Shown in pieces: positions 1 to 9,686 of a stretch of 49,993 nt of DNA. The position numbers and the translations under genes were made by a program. Below the pieces are notes generated by a model. That model had not been told where the DNA came from and did no database searches. It was given only the letters and a program-made list of their open reading frames with translations. Numbering within the stretch: the first letter of the stretch is position 1; each line of letters starts with the position of its first letter. Source of the DNA: Desulfobacteraceae bacterium (lineage in GTDB: Bacteria > Desulfobacterota > Desulfobacteria > Desulfobacterales > Desulfobacteraceae); NCBI GenBank assembly GCA_004796375.1, contig QZLA01000319.1:1-49993 (forward strand). Direction: 5' to 3'.

Positions 1-348
1 AACGACAATATTGTGTTCCTCAGGCGGCTGGTTGAAGGGGGCACCAACAAAAGCTACGGCATTCAGGTAGCCCGGCTTGCCGGTGTTCCGGACCAGGTCA
101 TCATCAAGGCCAAATCCGTTTTAAACAGTGTGGAAAACGCTGACCGCACCAAGCAGGCAATCACGCCTGATATAATCGAACCGAACGGGCATGAAACGGT
201 GGCTGAAAACCCGATTAACCAGATGGATCTGTTTTCACCTGATGATGAATCCCTGCGTCAAGAGTTGAAAAAAATTGATATTTCCTCTATTACACCTTTG
301 GAGGCATTGAATATTTTAAACAATTTAAAACAAAAAGCCATGACCTGA
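1..348 (+). CDS. mutS: DNA mismatch repair protein MutS, C-terminal end (5' truncated by window)
   Basis: This is the last 115 residues of a MutS-type mismatch-recognition ATPase; the reading frame is open from base 1, so the gene begins outside the window. What is visible is the end of the ATPase domain, with the family signature FLRRLVEGGTNKSYGIQVA at residues 6-24 followed by AGVP. Then comes the usual divergent acidic tail, ending in a short helical segment (TPLEALNILNNL) typical of the MutS C-terminus. The ATPase core and mismatch-binding domains are upstream and cannot be checked. The stop lies 3 bases before the next start, so it is probably co-transcribed with the amidase gene. Confidence 0.93.
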   Translation, partial: NDNIVFLRRLVEGGTNKSYGIQVARLAGVPDQVIIKAKSVLNSVENADRTKQAITPDIIEPNGHETVAENPINQMDLFSPDDESLRQELKKIDISSITPLEALNILNNLKQKAMT

Positions 349-351
349 CCC

Positions 352-2256
352 ATGTTGAATAGATTGTTTCCTAAACTTGCACTGAGCATTCTCATTCTTT
401 TTCTCTGCATACCCCCTGGCACCGTGGCTGCATCATCGGCCAAGCAGCAGTATATGAATGCCGATGCCTGTTATAAAAAACTGCGCCACAACTCCAGGAC
501 GATCAAGTACCATTCCGCCTGGGTCCATTGTATTGACCAGTACCAGAAGGTATATAAGAATTATCCCAAAAGCTCATGGGCACCGGCAGGCATGTACAAG
601 GCGGCCCAGCTCTATCTTAAGCTGTACAAGATTTCAAGAAATTCAAGCGATCAGGATCACGCCATTGACCTGCTCAACCGGCTCATCCTGAAATATCCTA
701 AAAGCGCTTACCGCTATCGTTCCGCCAGGCTTTTGAAAACCATCACGCCACAGTCGGGTCTTGCGGCAAAAGCGCCTGAAAGCCGCGCTTCAGGAAAAAA
801 ATCCGGCAATGGAAAAAAATCTGCCAAACCAATCGAGCAGAAGAAATCCAAAAAACGGCTGACCAAACGATACATCGCCCCATCTAAGGACAGCGCCAAC
901 GGTACCGCCTCGGCATTGCCCGAAGATGACCCAGGGGAAAATCCTGAACTCGCTTTTGAGCCGGACCCCGGGAAAGAAAACCAAGACAACGACCAGGACA
1001 AAACCATTGAAGAGATCATAAAAACCGTGGTCCCCAAATCCTACCCGGCAACCGGGAGTTCGAGTCTTCCCAGAACCACGCCCGCCGGGGACACCTATGT
1101 CACTGATCTGAGATTCTGGTCAAACCCGGAGTATACCCGCATTGTTATCAACTCAACCGAGGAGCGGCCCTATACCCACCGGCTGCTCAAACAGGATCCA
1201 ACCATCAATGTCCCCTTTAAACGTCTGTATGTGGATATTAAAAATTCCAGGCTGGCCAAAAATGTGCCCGAGCATACCCCCATAGACGATCATCTGCTCA
1301 AGCAGGCCCGGGCAGGACAATATACCTCCCATACCGTCAGGGTGGTGGTTGATATCAAATCCTTTGATAACTACAAGATATTCTCGCTCAAGGACCCGTT
1401 CCGTATCGTTATTGATGTCTGGGGCAAAGATGCCAACGGCAAGTCTGCTCCCAAACCGATCGTTGCGGCCAAGAAGGCAGCACCGCCAAAGAGGCCGTCT
1501 GCAGAGCCCACGACCCGCCTCTCAACAGACAACCTGAAATCATCGGACATCGCCAAGCAGTTGGCGTTGAATGTCAGGACCATCGTGATCGACCCCGGTC
1601 ACGGGGGTAGAGACCCAGGCGCTCCCGGTTACCTGAAAGGCGTGTGGGAAAAAGACCTTGTTCTGAAAATTGCGAAAAAACTGGCCAAAACACTTAGGGA
1701 ACGTTTGAACTGTACGGTCCTGCTCACAAGAAGCAGTGATAAATTCCTGACCCTGGAGGAGCGAACCGCCATCGCCAACACCAAAAAGGCCGACCTGTTC
1801 ATATCCCTGCACTGCAATGCCTCCAAAAACCGCAAGCTCAAAGGCATTGAAACATACTTTTTGAATCTTGCCACGGATGACCGGGCCATTGCTGTTGCGG
1901 CAAAGGAAAATGCCACCTCAAAGAAAAATATTTCCGACCTTGAGACGATTCTCAACGACCTGATGAAAAATGCCAAGATCAAAGAGTCCAGCCGCCTAGC
2001 CTCTGATGTCCATTCATCCCTGGTAACCGGCATGAAAAAGAAGTACTCAGGGATCAACAACCTCGGGGTCAAGCAGGCCCCGTTCTATGTCCTGTTGGGG
2101 GCCCGGATGCCCTCGATCCTTATTGAAACTTCGTTTCTGTCCAATAAAACAGAATGCAAGCGGCTGATTTCAAACCCCTACCAGGATGCATTATGCAACA
2201 GCATTACCAATGGAATTAAAAAATATATAGATGCCACCAATCCACAGCAAATCTAA
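352..2256 (+). CDS. N-acetylmuramoyl-L-alanine amidase, AMIN + Amidase_3 (AmiC-like), periplasmic
   Basis: Zinc amidase that cuts the bond between N-acetylmuramic acid and the stem peptide, normally for daughter-cell separation. An N-terminal signal peptide (about residues 1-27, ending VAA) is followed by a TPR-like helical segment (about 30-130) and a low-complexity K/S/P-rich linker. An AMIN domain follows at about 248-358, then the Amidase_3 catalytic domain from about 410 to the end. Zinc and catalytic residues are visible: H417 in DPGHGG, E433 in WEKDL, H487 in SLHCNA and E592 in IETSFLSN. The 634-residue length is longer than E. coli AmiC because of the added N-terminal repeat region. 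The start is 3 bases after the mutS stop, suggesting translational coupling. Export to the periplasm is inferred from the signal peptide. Confidence 0.92.
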   Translation: MLNRLFPKLALSILILFLCIPPGTVAASSAKQQYMNADACYKKLRHNSRTIKYHSAWVHCIDQYQKVYKNYPKSSWAPAGMYKAAQLYLKLYKISRNSSDQDHAIDLLNRLILKYPKSAYRYRSARLLKTITPQSGLAAKAPESRASGKKSGNGKKSAKPIEQKKSKKRLTKRYIAPSKDSANGTASALPEDDPGENPELAFEPDPGKENQDNDQDKTIEEIIKTVVPKSYPATGSSSLPRTTPAGDTYVTDLRFWSNPEYTRIVINSTEERPYTHRLLKQDPTINVPFKRLYVDIKNSRLAKNVPEHTPIDDHLLKQARAGQYTSHTVRVVVDIKSFDNYKIFSLKDPFRIVIDVWGKDANGKSAPKPIVAAKKAAPPKRPSAEPTTRLSTDNLKSSDIAKQLALNVRTIVIDPGHGGRDPGAPGYLKGVWEKDLVLKIAKKLAKTLRERLNCTVLLTRSSDKFLTLEERTAIANTKKADLFISLHCNASKNRKLKGIETYFLNLATDDRAIAVAAKENATSKKNISDLETILNDLMKNAKIKESSRLASDVHSSLVTGMKKKYSGINNLGVKQAPFYVLLGARMPSILIETSFLSNKTECKRLISNPYQDALCNSITNGIKKYIDATNPQQI

Positions 2257-2279
2257 CCCGTTACAGAAAGGAACCGATT

Positions 2280-3068
2280 ATGTCTTTTAACTGTATCATT
2301 CTCGATATCCAGGATCAGATCGCAACGATTTCCTTCAACCGCCCCAAGGCACTGAACGCACTAAGTAATGAACTGTTTGATGAACTCGACCAGGCGGTCG
2401 GCCAGATCCGGAACAACAAAGAGATCAAGGTCCTGATCCTGACCGGTGCCGGTGATAAAGCGTTTGTTGCCGGCGCGGACATCTCCGAACTGGCCGCCAT
2501 GGATGCGCTCAAGTCCAAGTTTTTCTCAAAAAAGGGACAGGATGTCATGGGACAGCTTGAGACCCTGCCGATTCCGGTCATTGCTGCAGTTAACGGGTAT
2601 GCCCTGGGCGGCGGGCTGGAAGCCGCCATGGTCTGTGACTTTATCTATGCATCTGAAAAAGCCGTCTTTGGACTGCCGGAAATCACCCTTGGCCTGATCC
2701 CCGGATTTGGCGGCACCCAGCGGTTGGCCCGGCTTGTTGGCAACAATATGGCCAAGGAGTTGATTTTCACCGGAAAAAGCTTGACCGCCGCCGAGGCCCT
2801 GGAGGTCGGTATTGTCAACAAGGTGTGCCCACCGGAGTCCCTGATGGATGAAGTCATGAGTACCGCCGTAAAAATTGCCCGAATGGGCCGGGTGGCGCTG
2901 CGGGCCGCCAAGGAAACCGTCCATTACGGCAGCCAGGTCGACCTGGAGACCGGATGCAAGATAGAAAACGATAATTTTGGTCTGTGTATGGCCAGCCCGG
3001 ATGCCAAAGAAGGTACCAGTGCCTTCCTTGAAAAAAGAAAACCTGAATTTAAAGGAGAACTATTTTAA
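2280..3068 (+). CDS. Enoyl-CoA hydratase / 3-hydroxybutyryl-CoA dehydratase (crotonase family)
   Basis: A 262-residue crotonase, the usual length for short-chain enoyl-CoA hydratases of beta-oxidation. The oxyanion-hole segment AFVAGADISEL is present. Both catalytic glutamates are at the expected 20-residue spacing: E114 in GGGLEAAM and E134 in GLPEITLG, the latter followed by PGFGGTQRL. It would hydrate trans-2-enoyl-CoA to 3-hydroxyacyl-CoA in the cytoplasm. An AGAAAGGAA-like ribosome site precedes the ATG. It lies between the amidase gene and a phenylacetate-CoA ligase, so a role in fatty- or aromatic-acid catabolism is plausible. Chain-length preference cannot be read from sequence alone. 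Confidence 0.9.
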   Translation: MSFNCIILDIQDQIATISFNRPKALNALSNELFDELDQAVGQIRNNKEIKVLILTGAGDKAFVAGADISELAAMDALKSKFFSKKGQDVMGQLETLPIPVIAAVNGYALGGGLEAAMVCDFIYASEKAVFGLPEITLGLIPGFGGTQRLARLVGNNMAKELIFTGKSLTAAEALEVGIVNKVCPPESLMDEVMSTAVKIARMGRVALRAAKETVHYGSQVDLETGCKIENDNFGLCMASPDAKEGTSAFLEKRKPEFKGELF

Positions 3069-3086
3069 GTAGTTTAAGACAAAACC

Positions 3087-4391
3087 ATGCCGATTTTTAA
3101 TATCCCATTTGAAACGCTGCCCAGAGAGGAGCTTGAATCCCTTCAGTTAAAGCGGCTCCAGACAACTATTGAACGTGTTTATGCCAATGTTCCATTCTAT
3201 AGAGAAAGTTTTGACGCGCATGGCGTATCTCCTGCTGATATCACATCACTCAAGGATCTGGCCCGGATTCCGTTTACCACCAAGACCGACCTGAGAGACA
3301 ACTACCCCTATGACCTGTTTGCTGTCCCCATGCAGAATGTGGTCAGGATCCATGCCTCATCCGGGACCACCGGCAAACCCACCGTGGTTGGATATACCAA
3401 ACGGGATATCGACACCTGGTCTGAACTCATGGCCAGAAGCCTGGCTGCCGGTGGAGGAACACCAGACGACATCATTCATAACGCGTTTGGATACGGTTTG
3501 TTTACAGGCGGCCTAGGCGCCCATTACGGAGCGGAAAAACTCGGCGCTTCAGTCATTCCCGTATCCGGAGGCAATACGAAACGTCAGATCACCATTATGC
3601 AGGACTTCAAACCGACCATGCTCACCGGCACCCCGTCCTATATTCTTCACTTGGCGGAAGTGGCCGATGAAATGGGGGTTTCATTTGAAAATCTCTCCTT
3701 TAAATCCGGCATCTTCGGTGCAGAGCCGTGGTCTGAGAGTATGAGGTCCGAGCTCGAAAATAAGCTGTGTCTCAGGGCCATTGATATTTACGGTCTCAGT
3801 GAGGTGATGGGCCCTGGTGTGTCCATTGAATGCTATGAAGAGCAGGCCGGCCTGCATATTTTTGAAGACCATTTTATTGCTGAAATCATAGATCCTGACA
3901 GTGGAGAGGTATTGCCCATGGGTAGAACCGGAGAACTGGTGTTCACCTCTCTCACCAAAGAGGCATTCCCGGTCATCCGGTACCGCACCAAGGATATTAC
4001 CTCGCTAAATCCCGAACCCTGCAGCTGCGGGCGTACCCACATCCGGATGAACAAACCCACGGGTAGGAGTGATGACATGCTGATTATACGGGGCGTCAAC
4101 GTCTTTCCTTCCCAGATCGAGAGTGTGCTGATGGAAACCCCTGAAATCCAGCCCCATTATCAGCTGGTGGTTGACCGGAAAGGGAATTTGGACACCTTGA
4201 CCGTCAATGTAGAGATCAGTGAGGATAGCTTCAGTGATGCCATTAAAAATCTTCAGCGTTTGGAAAGCAAAATTTCAGATAACATCAAAGAATATCTCGG
4301 CGTGTCGGCCCAGGTCAAACTGGTTGAGCCCAAGACCATTGAGAGAAGCCAGGGTAAGGCTGTCCGGGTCATCGACAACAGAGAAATTTAG
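3087..4391 (+). CDS. paaK: Phenylacetate-CoA ligase (PaaK family)
   Basis: An adenylate-forming enzyme of 434 residues that activates phenylacetate, or a related aryl acid, to the CoA thioester with ATP. The ATP-binding loop [14 protein letters not shown] is at about residues 91-104, the central motif IFGAEPWSE at about 210, and [12 protein letters not shown] and the YRTKDI segment follow. The C-terminal domain carries [20 protein letters not shown]. The next gene is a double-ACT protein, a pairing seen repeatedly in anaerobes where such ligases take part in aromatic amino acid degradation (indolepyruvate/phenylpyruvate ferredoxin oxidoreductase routes). No oxidoreductase is nearby here. The exact aryl substrate is inferred from family only. 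Confidence 0.88.
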   Translation: MPIFNIPFETLPREELESLQLKRLQTTIERVYANVPFYRESFDAHGVSPADITSLKDLARIPFTTKTDLRDNYPYDLFAVPMQNVVRIHASSGTTGKPTVVGYTKRDIDTWSELMARSLAAGGGTPDDIIHNAFGYGLFTGGLGAHYGAEKLGASVIPVSGGNTKRQITIMQDFKPTMLTGTPSYILHLAEVADEMGVSFENLSFKSGIFGAEPWSESMRSELENKLCLRAIDIYGLSEVMGPGVSIECYEEQAGLHIFEDHFIAEIIDPDSGEVLPMGRTGELVFTSLTKEAFPVIRYRTKDITSLNPEPCSCGRTHIRMNKPTGRSDDMLIIRGVNVFPSQIESVLMETPEIQPHYQLVVDRKGNLDTLTVNVEISEDSFSDAIKNLQRLESKISDNIKEYLGVSAQVKLVEPKTIERSQGKAVRVIDNREI

Positions 4392-4416
4392 TTAAACATT
4401 CCAGGAGGTACCGATT

Positions 4417-4848
4417 ATGCTTGCAGAACAAATATCCATTTTTCTGGAAAACAAGGAAGGAAGACTGGCAGAAGTCACCGCGATTTTAAGCGATGCCGGG
4501 GTGAACATCCGTGCACTGTCGCTGGCAGACACCACGGATTTCGGTATTCTACGGATGATTGTCTCAGATAATGTAAAGGCAGAGGCTGCTTTGAAAAAAG
4601 AGGGCTTCACCGTCGGCAAAACCAAGATTGTTGCGGTTGAAGTGACGGATGAGCCGGGCGGTCTGAACCAGGTTCTGGATCCCCTGTGCGCCAATGACAT
4701 CAACGTGGAATACATGTATGCCTTTGCCAATCCGAAATGTCAGAACGCCATCATGATTTTCAGATTTGATGACTCAGACAGAGCCTTGGAGATCCTTAAG
4801 GAAAAAAACATCAAGGTGATCGCGGGCGAAGAGGTTTACAATTTATGA
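4417..4848 (+). CDS. Tandem ACT-domain protein (amino-acid-binding regulatory protein)
   Basis: A 143-residue protein made of two ACT domains. The first starts at [20 protein letters not shown] (about 5-65); the second is around [19 protein letters not shown] (about 70-140). ACT domains bind amino acids; the conserved EGRL and EPGGL turns are the ligand-site loops. It has no enzymatic domain, so it is probably a small-molecule sensor or allosteric partner. It follows the phenylacetate-CoA ligase by 25 bases with a strong AGGAGGT site, consistent with co-transcription. Its 3' end overlaps the convergent histidine kinase gene by 13 bases. Confidence 0.88.
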   Translation: MLAEQISIFLENKEGRLAEVTAILSDAGVNIRALSLADTTDFGILRMIVSDNVKAEAALKKEGFTVGKTKIVAVEVTDEPGGLNQVLDPLCANDINVEYMYAFANPKCQNAIMIFRFDDSDRALEILKEKNIKVIAGEEVYNL

Positions 4849-6878
4849 TAGGGCAGTTTGATCACAAAGTTGGTTCCCCTGCCGGGAGATGAGTGGACCT
4901 CTATGGTCCCTTTGTGATTTTCTGTAATAATAAAATAGGAAACGGCCAGGCCTAACCCGGTCCCGTCGCCCACACTTTTTGTTGTGAAAAAGGGTTCAAA
5001 TATCCGCCTGCGGATGTTTTCCTTCATGCCTGGCCCGTTATCCCTGATTTCAATCACCACAAAGTCCCTGGCCCTGTAAATCCTGATGGTAAAGGCCGGG
5101 GCTTTGCCCTCCTGGTCGGACATCATGGCCTGGGCACCGTTGGACAGGATATTGAAAAACACCTGCTGGATCTCGCTGGCCTTGCACATCACCTCGGGCA
5201 GGTTGTCCTGATACTCCTTGTGGATAAAAATCTGTTTAAAATCAAACCGCTTTTTAAGATTATAATCGCTCTCTGCCAGGTCCAGGGTTTTTTCCATCAG
5301 CTCCGGGATCGTTTCCGGCAGGAATTCGGAAGAGCTTTTCCTTGAAAAGGACAACATGTTGGCAACAATATCTGCGGCCCGTTTTCCGGCATCCAGCACA
5401 GAGTCGATCATTTGGAAGATACCCCGATCTTCCATATACCGGCCGATATCATCAATATCCAATCCCAGTTTTTCAGCCGTTTCAATATTACCGGGCAGTC
5501 TGTCCTTTAACCGGTTACGGATCACCTGGGAGTTCTGGAGGATACCGGCCAGGGGGTTATTGATTTCATGGGCCATTCCTGCAGCCAGTCCCCCCACAGA
5601 TACCATTTTCTCCGACTGAACCATCATCTCTTCGAGCCGCTCTTTTTCAACCTCTCTTTTCTTCAGGCTCAGCGCCTCTACCAGTGCCACAGAAAGCATT
5701 TCAGCGGCGATCTGGTCATCAGGCTCATATCCGCCTTTCTTACCGGCAAGAGCGATGATACCCTTGATCTCCGTTCCCAGGGCCATGGGAACCCCTAAAA
5801 ATGTATCAATGGGGATATGGCGATCCGGAAGTGCAACAAAATCAGGAATTTTGGACGGATCATTGGCAATCAGGGAGGTATTCCGATTGATCACCAGTTC
5901 CCTGACCCCTCTCACACACTGCCCCTGGATTTTAATACTACTGTCGATTTTCGCCATGCGGCAGTCCTCTACTGCATTATCCGAAATCGCCAGGATATCC
6001 AGCTGAGTGTCATCCTCCTTGTTCACCTCCCCGATAAAGCAATACGGGCTCGGGATCAGGTCCAGAATGATCGGGATGAACATCTCCCCGATCTCATTAT
6101 AGGTTTTTGCCTGCATCGATTTCTGGAAAAAATGATTTATGGCCTTCATGATTGATCCCTGCCACAGGATCTTCTTCTCATTAATCTCCTTCTGGATGAT
6201 CTCATTGGCGAGATTCTCATTGGATCTGGCCAGATCGTTGATCTTCTCAATCACCGCGTCCCTCATCCGGGCAAAATTTTTGGCCAGCTCTCCAACCTCT
6301 CCTGTGGCATTCTGCTCGATTTCCTTATCCAGGTTTCCGGCGGCGATTTCCGATGCCGCACGGGTCAGTTGGCTGACCGGCTGCATCAGTTTGTTGACGA
6401 TAAAGACAATCGCGAGCACCAGTGCAACCATGACAGAAAAAGCAGACCAGAGTATCTGATTTCTGAACTCTGCGATCTTCTGTTCGATCAGGTAGGTGGA
6501 ATACACCACTGTCATATGGCCAAGCTCAATCTCATTAAATGTCAGTGAAAAGGTCCGTGTAATGTCCATGCCCCTGCTTTTACCGATATCTCTGGATAGC
6601 TCAAGTTTCATTTCGATATCCGCCTCTTCAAGGACGATCCGCTTCATATTTTCATCGGCGAAAAACGTTTCCAGATTGACCTTCAAGGCTTCCTTATCGA
6701 CATTGTACAACGGGCGGGCATTCACCAACTGCATGATGCTGCAGGCCTCTTCAATTCGATGGCTCAGGCTTTCAAGCTCGGTGTCTTTGATTTTTTCAGT
6801 AAAATAGAAGCTTAGGAACACATTAATGATGCAGCTGGCTAGAACCACAGCAATAATGATCCTGGTTTTCAAACTCAT
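4836..6878 (-). CDS. Membrane sensor histidine kinase (HAMP-GAF-HisKA-HATPase)
   Basis: A 680-residue sensor kinase. One transmembrane helix lies at about 7-27, an extracytoplasmic sensing region at about 28-140 and a second helix at about 142-165. A HAMP linker (about 165-220), a coiled coil and a GAF-like domain (about 260-410) follow. The phospho-acceptor H437 is in [12 protein letters not shown]. The HATPase module shows [10 protein letters not shown] (about 575), DNGPGM and GTGLGLAV (about 640). There is no receiver domain, so a separate partner is needed. It is the last gene of the PilZ-ParA-kinase run on this strand (57 bases after the ATPase gene). The signal is unknown. The nearest receiver protein is at 13418 but is not adjacent. 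Confidence 0.9.
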   Translation of the reverse strand: MSLKTRIIIAVVLASCIINVFLSFYFTEKIKDTELESLSHRIEEACSIMQLVNARPLYNVDKEALKVNLETFFADENMKRIVLEEADIEMKLELSRDIGKSRGMDITRTFSLTFNEIELGHMTVVYSTYLIEQKIAEFRNQILWSAFSVMVALVLAIVFIVNKLMQPVSQLTRAASEIAAGNLDKEIEQNATGEVGELAKNFARMRDAVIEKINDLARSNENLANEIIQKEINEKKILWQGSIMKAINHFFQKSMQAKTYNEIGEMFIPIILDLIPSPYCFIGEVNKEDDTQLDILAISDNAVEDCRMAKIDSSIKIQGQCVRGVRELVINRNTSLIANDPSKIPDFVALPDRHIPIDTFLGVPMALGTEIKGIIALAGKKGGYEPDDQIAAEMLSVALVEALSLKKREVEKERLEEMMVQSEKMVSVGGLAAGMAHEINNPLAGILQNSQVIRNRLKDRLPGNIETAEKLGLDIDDIGRYMEDRGIFQMIDSVLDAGKRAADIVANMLSFSRKSSSEFLPETIPELMEKTLDLAESDYNLKKRFDFKQIFIHKEYQDNLPEVMCKASEIQQVFFNILSNGAQAMMSDQEGKAPAFTIRIYRARDFVVIEIRDNGPGMKENIRRRIFEPFFTTKSVGDGTGLGLAVSYFIITENHKGTIEVHSSPGRGTNFVIKLPYHKL

Positions 6879-6935
6879 GGATTAAAAACCCTTACATAGA
6901 AGGATTGCGCTTTTCATTTGGAAGATATCGTCACT

Positions 6936-7877
6936 CTAAAGGAGTGCAGAATCATTGTTTGTCACTCGTCTGACAAGCTCCCTGTAATCAACAGACGCAT
7001 TACTTCCCGGGGCAAATTCAAAAATCGTTTTTCCATATGAAGGTGCTTCACTCAGGCTCGAATTGTAACGTATCGGTTTACAGACATATTTGGGATACAG
7101 CTTCTTGAGCTGTGAGAATATGCTTTGCGGACCTTTGATCCGGTTATCCATAAATGTCGGTAAAATATATTTTAAAGAGATTTCCTGCCGGTAACGCTGA
7201 ATCGAGTCCAGGCTCTTGATGAATTCAGCCAGACCATGCAGAGGCATCACCTCCAGCGCCACCGGAACCAATACTTCAGTCGCATAAAACAATACATTTA
7301 CAATAAGCTGGTCCCAGCCGGGGGAGGTGTCAATAATGATAAAATCATACTTATCATCAAGCGGTTTCATGGCCTCTGACAGGGTCCATTCCGCGCCAAA
7401 GCTTTTACGGTCAATAATGCGCTTCACACCGGCCAGTGATTTCCCACCGCTGAGCAGCCACAGGTTTTTCCGGGCCTGGACCACCGCCTCCTCCGGTCCA
7501 AGTTCCTTGGTCAGCAGTTCGGTCAGACCGAACCGGGGCTTTTTTCCCAGAACATACGAAGACTGCCCTTGGGTATCCGTGTCAACCAGGAGAACCCGAT
7601 GTCCGGCGAGGGCGAGCCCGGCACTCAGGTTTACGGATGTAGTGGTCTTTCCAACACCGCCTTTGCTCAGGGAAATACATATCTTCCTGGCCGTACCCTG
7701 GCTGGCTTCTTTTTCTTTTTGGTCTTTGCTTGACAGCTGCTCAAGGCTTACCGGAAATCTATTGTTGCAGGATTTACAGCGGGCCACCACATTTTTCCCT
7801 GATGGGGCACTTTCCTGGATGGTTTGAATATCCACCTTGTGCTTTTTAGCACATTTGGGGCATGTTATAACAGCCAC
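6936..7877 (-). CDS. ParA/MinD-type P-loop ATPase with N-terminal zinc ribbon
   Basis: A 313-residue ATPase of the ParA/Soj superfamily. The deviant Walker A motif SKGGVGKTTT sits at about 71-80, with signature lysine K72 and K77, and the partner strands VDTDTQGQSS and IIDTSPGWDQL follow. An N-terminal CxxC...CxxC zinc-ribbon-like module (C6, C9, C34, C37) precedes it, resembling the MJ0042 finger class. ParA-type ATPases position cargo such as plasmids, chemoreceptor clusters or polar organelles; no ParB partner or parS is visible here, so chromosomal partition is unlikely. The GTG start is supported by an AAGGAGGA site. Neighbours are a PilZ protein and a sensor kinase, which suggests a c-di-GMP-linked positioning role (inference). 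Confidence 0.82.
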   Translation of the reverse strand: MAVITCPKCAKKHKVDIQTIQESAPSGKNVVARCKSCNNRFPVSLEQLSSKDQKEKEASQGTARKICISLSKGGVGKTTTSVNLSAGLALAGHRVLLVDTDTQGQSSYVLGKKPRFGLTELLTKELGPEEAVVQARKNLWLLSGGKSLAGVKRIIDRKSFGAEWTLSEAMKPLDDKYDFIIIDTSPGWDQLIVNVLFYATEVLVPVALEVMPLHGLAEFIKSLDSIQRYRQEISLKYILPTFMDNRIKGPQSIFSQLKKLYPKYVCKPIRYNSSLSEAPSYGKTIFEFAPGSNASVDYRELVRRVTNNDSALL

Positions 7878-7989
7878 TATTCCTCCTTTTCAATTCCTCA
7901 AGGATAGCATCAACTGCAATATTGGCGATTGGTTTCATCAAAATACTCGCCTGGGTTTCAAGGATACTTTCACCCTGATCCTATTGCTA

Positions 7990-8409
7990 TCAATCTTCCG
8001 TTTCAGGCTCAGAATGACTCTTTAAAAGATATTCCTTTTTAACATCTAGAAAAATGGTTTCGATCTGTTCAACCAAGTCCTTCCCAAGGTTTTCCCACTT
8101 GATGCCGTATTTGCCTTTTTCGCCTGTCCGCTGGGAATAGTGGATCACATGTCCCTGCAACCCTTTGATAACGGCGCCCCTCAGGTTTAATTCGCAGTTC
8201 TCTAGTTTTTCATCAATGGTAAACTCGGGCTCACCTTCGACAAACACACTGATACCGTCCAAGCTTAAATCAGCGATGCCGAAGACCCTTTTCTTGGCCG
8301 ACAGCTTCATATCATCCGAATCTTCAATGGGGATTCGGAATGACTTGCGAATTATTTTGGGGGACAAGGGATCTTCCAAACTCTGGAACTCTATAGATTG
8401 CTCATCCAT
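7990..8409 (-). CDS. PilZ-domain c-di-GMP-binding protein
   Basis: A single-domain protein of 139 residues. Both halves of the PilZ c-di-GMP signature are visible: RKSFR (RxxxR type) at residues 21-25 and DLSLDG (D/NxSxxG) about 26 residues later. This is followed by the expected beta-strand YGIKWENL. It should therefore bind cyclic di-GMP and act as a small effector or adaptor. It is the first gene of a same-strand run with the ParA-like ATPase (112 bases downstream) and the kinase. No output domain is attached, so its target must be another protein. No diguanylate cyclase is in the window. Confidence 0.83.
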   Translation of the reverse strand: MDEQSIEFQSLEDPLSPKIIRKSFRIPIEDSDDMKLSAKKRVFGIADLSLDGISVFVEGEPEFTIDEKLENCELNLRGAVIKGLQGHVIHYSQRTGEKGKYGIKWENLGKDLVEQIETIFLDVKKEYLLKSHSEPETED

Positions 8410-8568
8410 AAATCCACCTTATGAGAAAAATATAAACGCCCAATTTCATCCAAAGGCTTTGCCTGATGATCATTGGCAAACTATTTGAAAATATAACAGC
8501 ATAAAAAACAATAGGCAAGGGAAATATTCGTATCGCCGCAACAGATGGATAAACAGGACAGGTATAGT

Positions 8569-8610
8569 AAAAAAAAAACGGGATTGCAGGCTGATGCCTG
8601 CAATCCCGTT
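8569..8610 (-). terminator. Rho-independent terminator of the atp F0 cluster
   Basis: A perfect 13-bp inverted repeat (8579-8591 with 8596-8608) around a TGAT loop. On the minus strand it is followed directly by a run of ten T residues (8569-8578). It lies 34 bases past the atpE stop, so it is placed exactly to end transcription of atpZIBE. Confidence 0.93.
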
Positions 8611-8642
8611 TCGAATGTCTGAACTATACTGCTGTGTATGGC

Positions 8643-8909
8643 TTAGTGAGCAAGAGTTTCGATAACTTTGCCAACACCAGGATGAGCATACATCAGGATC
8701 AGAGCAACAACGAGGGCATAAATACAAAGGGACTCGATCATGGCCAGACCGATCAGGAGGTTAACCTGAATTTTACCGGAAGCTTCCGGATTTCTTGCGA
8801 TACCCTGCATGGCACCGTTAAGACCAACACCCTGAGCAATACCACAACCGAATGCTGCAATACCGATGGCAAGACCTGCTGCCCAAACACTAGCGACTAG
8901 AAGTTCCAT
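8643..8909 (-). CDS. atpE: ATP synthase F0 subunit c
   Basis: An 88-residue two-helix membrane proteolipid forming the rotor ring of F0. The polar loop is ARNPEASGK (residues 38-46) and the ion-binding carboxylate is E59 in helix 2. Q26 and Y64 are also present, and E59 is followed by S60. By alignment to the Ilyobacter tartaricus ring, Q26/E59/S60/Y64 match the Na+-coordinating Q32/E65/S66/Y70. The position equivalent to T67 is leucine (L61). Coupling-ion identity is therefore open: the pattern leans to Na+ but is incomplete. It is the last gene of atpZ-atpI-atpB-atpE; no F1 gene is adjacent. Confidence 0.96.
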   Translation of the reverse strand: MELLVASVWAAGLAIGIAAFGCGIAQGVGLNGAMQGIARNPEASGKIQVNLLIGLAMIESLCIYALVVALILMYAHPGVGKVIETLAH

Positions 8910-8989
8910 TTCATACTCCTTAATAAAATTTAAATAATATAGTAAATAATAACGGGGCTTCTTCCAAAAATCCCGTAAAAAGCCTAAAT

Positions 8990-9685
8990 TTAGTGTGCTT
9001 CCTCAATGGCTCCTGCAAAGTACATCACCGACAGCAGAAAGAAAACAAACGCCTGCACGAGCGCAACAAAAATACCCAGTGCCATGATGGGAAGCGGTGC
9101 CAGGTAGAGCCCGGCAAGCATTAACAAAATACCGACAACCAGTTCATGACCCATCATGTTTCCGAAAAGACGGAAGGACAGGGACAGGATTCTGGCGGCG
9201 TGACCGATCAATTCAATAGGGAAAATCAGAGGGATCATGGCAGGTACGGGGCCCAGAAAATGTTTGATATAATGGGCACCATGATACCTGACACCCAGAA
9301 TGTGGGTCCAGGTCACTGCGATGACGGCGCAGGCCGCGGTGGTGTTCAGGCTGGCAGTTGGCGGAAAGAACCCGGGAACCAGACCCATGAGGTTGCTCAA
9401 TAAAATAAACAGGAATAAAGTGGCAGCCAGGGGAAAAAACTTTCTACCCTCTTCACCGGTGATTGTGACCATGAACTCTTCGAGTCCGGAAAGCAATACT
9501 TCAAAAACACTTTGCGCAGTTTTGGGTACCAGGGTAACCCCTTTTCCGGCCAGCCAGCCGAAAAAGATCAATATGATCATCGCAAGCCACATATAGGTTA
9601 CATGCGGGTAAGCATGTCCAAAGTGAGATGCGCCTTCTCCGAGCATTTCACAAAGTTTAGTCAGAAATAGATAAGGATGTTCCAC
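8990..9685 (-). CDS. atpB: ATP synthase F0 subunit a
   Basis: A 231-residue polytopic stator subunit that provides the ion half-channels against the c ring. The essential arginine lies in [14 protein letters not shown], in the penultimate hydrophobic block. The motif is intact and several hydrophobic helices are evident (for example residues 30-50, 85-105 and 175-225). It starts one base from the atpI stop and lies upstream of atpE in the usual I-a-c order. The 80-base spacer before atpE is AT-rich. Confidence 0.95.
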   Translation of the reverse strand: MEHPYLFLTKLCEMLGEGASHFGHAYPHVTYMWLAMIILIFFGWLAGKGVTLVPKTAQSVFEVLLSGLEEFMVTITGEEGRKFFPLAATLFLFILLSNLMGLVPGFFPPTASLNTTAACAVIAVTWTHILGVRYHGAHYIKHFLGPVPAMIPLIFPIELIGHAARILSLSFRLFGNMMGHELVVGILLMLAGLYLAPLPIMALGIFVALVQAFVFFLLSVMYFAGAIEEAH

Positions 9686-9686
9686 G

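Noticed and set aside
8460-8480. TTTGCC/GGCAAA inverted repeat upstream of the PilZ gene
   Set aside because: A short stem with no T-run on either strand; not enough to call a terminator or an operator.
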